NCBI GenBank assembly: GCA_946185305.1
Contig: CAMHJE010000034.1
Span: 1 to 18,788 of the forward strand
DNA: 18,788 nucleotides
Direction of reading: 5' to 3'
Origin: UBA3792 sp946185305
GTDB taxonomy: Bacteria > Bacillota > Clostridia > Christensenellales > CAG-138
The notes beneath the pieces are model-generated. The model searched no databases. It saw nothing but the letters and a program-made list of their open reading frames with translations, and was not told the DNA's origin. Position numbers and translations under genes: made by a program. This document shows positions 18,195-18,788 of the stretch, piece by piece; the stretch's first letter is position 1; the number at the start of each line of letters is the position of its first letter.

Positions 18195-18788
18195 ATGAAA
18201 AAGATTTTTGCACTTGCACTTTGCATCCTGTTTGCCCTGACCCTGTTCGCCTGCGGTGCAAAAGAAGCCTCGCCGGCACAGCCCACCGCCGCACCCGCCG
18301 CAACCTACAAATGGGATTTCGGCAAGAAGAACGACGCAGTCAATGACATCAAGAATACGCCCGCCTCGCAGCAGGGCACGATCGAGGAGATCACCTACGA
18401 AACGCCTGCCTATGCTGTCAACGATCTGCTCGGTGCTGACGTGACGCTGACCAAAACCGCGACCGTCTATCTCCCCTATGGCTACGATGAAAGCAAGCAG
18501 TATAATGTGCTGTATCTGCTGCACGGCACCAAAGGCGAAGCAGACGGTCCGATGGAGGAGTTCTGGCTGAAGCAGTGGGGCGATACAACGCGCAACGTAC
18601 TCGATCACATGATTGAATCGGGACTTTGCGATCCGGTCATCGTTGTCTGTCCGAACTATTATTCCTACGCAGATGGCTATGAGCTCGGCAATGAACAGGC
18701 GAAAGCGCTCGGCGAAAAGTTGAACGACAGTTACATCTATGCCGACCATTCCGAGGACGGCGGCGAGCTGGACAACCCGCAGAACATC
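18195..18788 (+). CDS. Lipoprotein esterase, esterase D family (copy 2, partial)
   Basis: The frame stays open to the window end (198 codons). The start MKKIFALALC, the lipobox LFA-Cys20 and the following GAKEASPAQPTAAPA linker are nearly identical to copy 1. The hydrolase part is more diverged: VYLPYGYDESKQYNVLYLLHG is conserved, while an insertion (GTKGEADGPMEEF) replaces the HGGGES region. The nucleophile and histidine lie outside the window. GGAGG sits 5 nt before the ATG, 12 nt after the stop of copy 1, so the two are co-transcribed. It is a tandem duplicate that has probably changed substrate. Confidence 0.88.
   Translation, partial: MKKIFALALCILFALTLFACGAKEASPAQPTAAPAATYKWDFGKKNDAVNDIKNTPASQQGTIEEITYETPAYAVNDLLGADVTLTKTATVYLPYGYDESKQYNVLYLLHGTKGEADGPMEEFWLKQWGDTTRNVLDHMIESGLCDPVIVVCPNYYSYADGYELGNEQAKALGEKLNDSYIYADHSEDGGELDNPQNI

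Noticed and set aside
17085..18749. A 554-codon open frame on the minus strand across both esterase genes
   Set aside because: It is antisense to two genes with clear motifs, signal peptides and ribosome-binding sites. Its internal repetition simply mirrors the two paralogues. There is no ribosome-binding site at its start.

Overview
The window looks like chromosome of a GC-rich, endospore-forming Clostridia-type Firmicute (Oscillospiraceae/Eubacteriales-like). The evidence is spo0A and spoVT, strong GGAGG ribosome-binding sites, Bacillus-type -35/-10 promoters (TTGACA/TTGCAA, 17-18 bp, TATACT/TACAAT) and many families typical of Clostridia (DUF3842, DUF421, DUF4363, DUF6054). Genes are short, lie on both strands and are separated by intrinsic terminators. 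No tRNA, rRNA, CRISPR array or complete insertion sequence was seen.

Layout. 1-886 (-): a cut-off PIG-V-like membrane glycosyltransferase. 1101-1993 (-): a DUF3842-GNAT operon, divergent from a small DUF5684-like membrane protein (2137-2469, +), with a Spo0A-box-like site between the two promoters. 2661-3440 (+): spo0A behind a SigH-like promoter. 3740-5230 (+): a DUF6034-like lipoprotein. 5350-5676 (-) and 5810-6541 (+): a small membrane protein and a protein with two HdrB-like CCG cysteine motifs, transcribed divergently around an inverted repeat. 6617-7165 (+): spoVT. 7174-7316 (-): a probable unannotated small RNA with its own promoter and terminator. 7422-8654 (-): a stand-alone phage-type lysis cassette (NlpC/P60-SH3 endolysin, XhlA-like protein, phiLC3-type holin). 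8854-10158 (+): lysA. 10210-11294 (-): a DEDDh exonuclease coupled to a GNAT acetyltransferase. 11443-12603 (+): a DUF421/DUF4363 pair behind a forespore-type promoter. 12665-13306 (+): a CPBP membrane protease. 13429-13863 (-): an AAC(6')-like acetyltransferase with lower GC than its surroundings, next to a possible gene remnant. 14065-14822 (-): a two-gene operon of unknown function. 14885-15802 (-): a polysaccharide deacetylase lipoprotein that appears leaderless, with a Spo0A box inside its promoter. 15884-16594 (-): a protein with a HicB-like N-terminus and a DinB-like C-terminal motif.

Composition changes to the right of about 16836. A fragment resembling the last codons of guaA (RVEWE-stop), with its own terminator but no gene body, is followed by a 22-bp perfect palindrome, about 340 bp of AT-rich non-coding DNA and two tandem lipoprotein esterases, the second cut by the window end. 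The guaA 3' end is a known integration hotspot, so this looks like the edge of an integrated island extending rightward out of the window.

Much of the window fits a sporulating cell: the regulator Spo0A with putative target boxes, the forespore regulator SpoVT, a forespore-type promoter on the DUF421 gene, and cell-wall enzymes (deacetylase, endolysin, and LysA, which consumes the diaminopimelate that cross-links peptidoglycan). These links are inferences from motifs and gene order. No single large novel system is proven. The best candidates for new biology are the small RNA, the orphan lysis cassette, the CCG protein with its operator, and the guaA-tail island edge.
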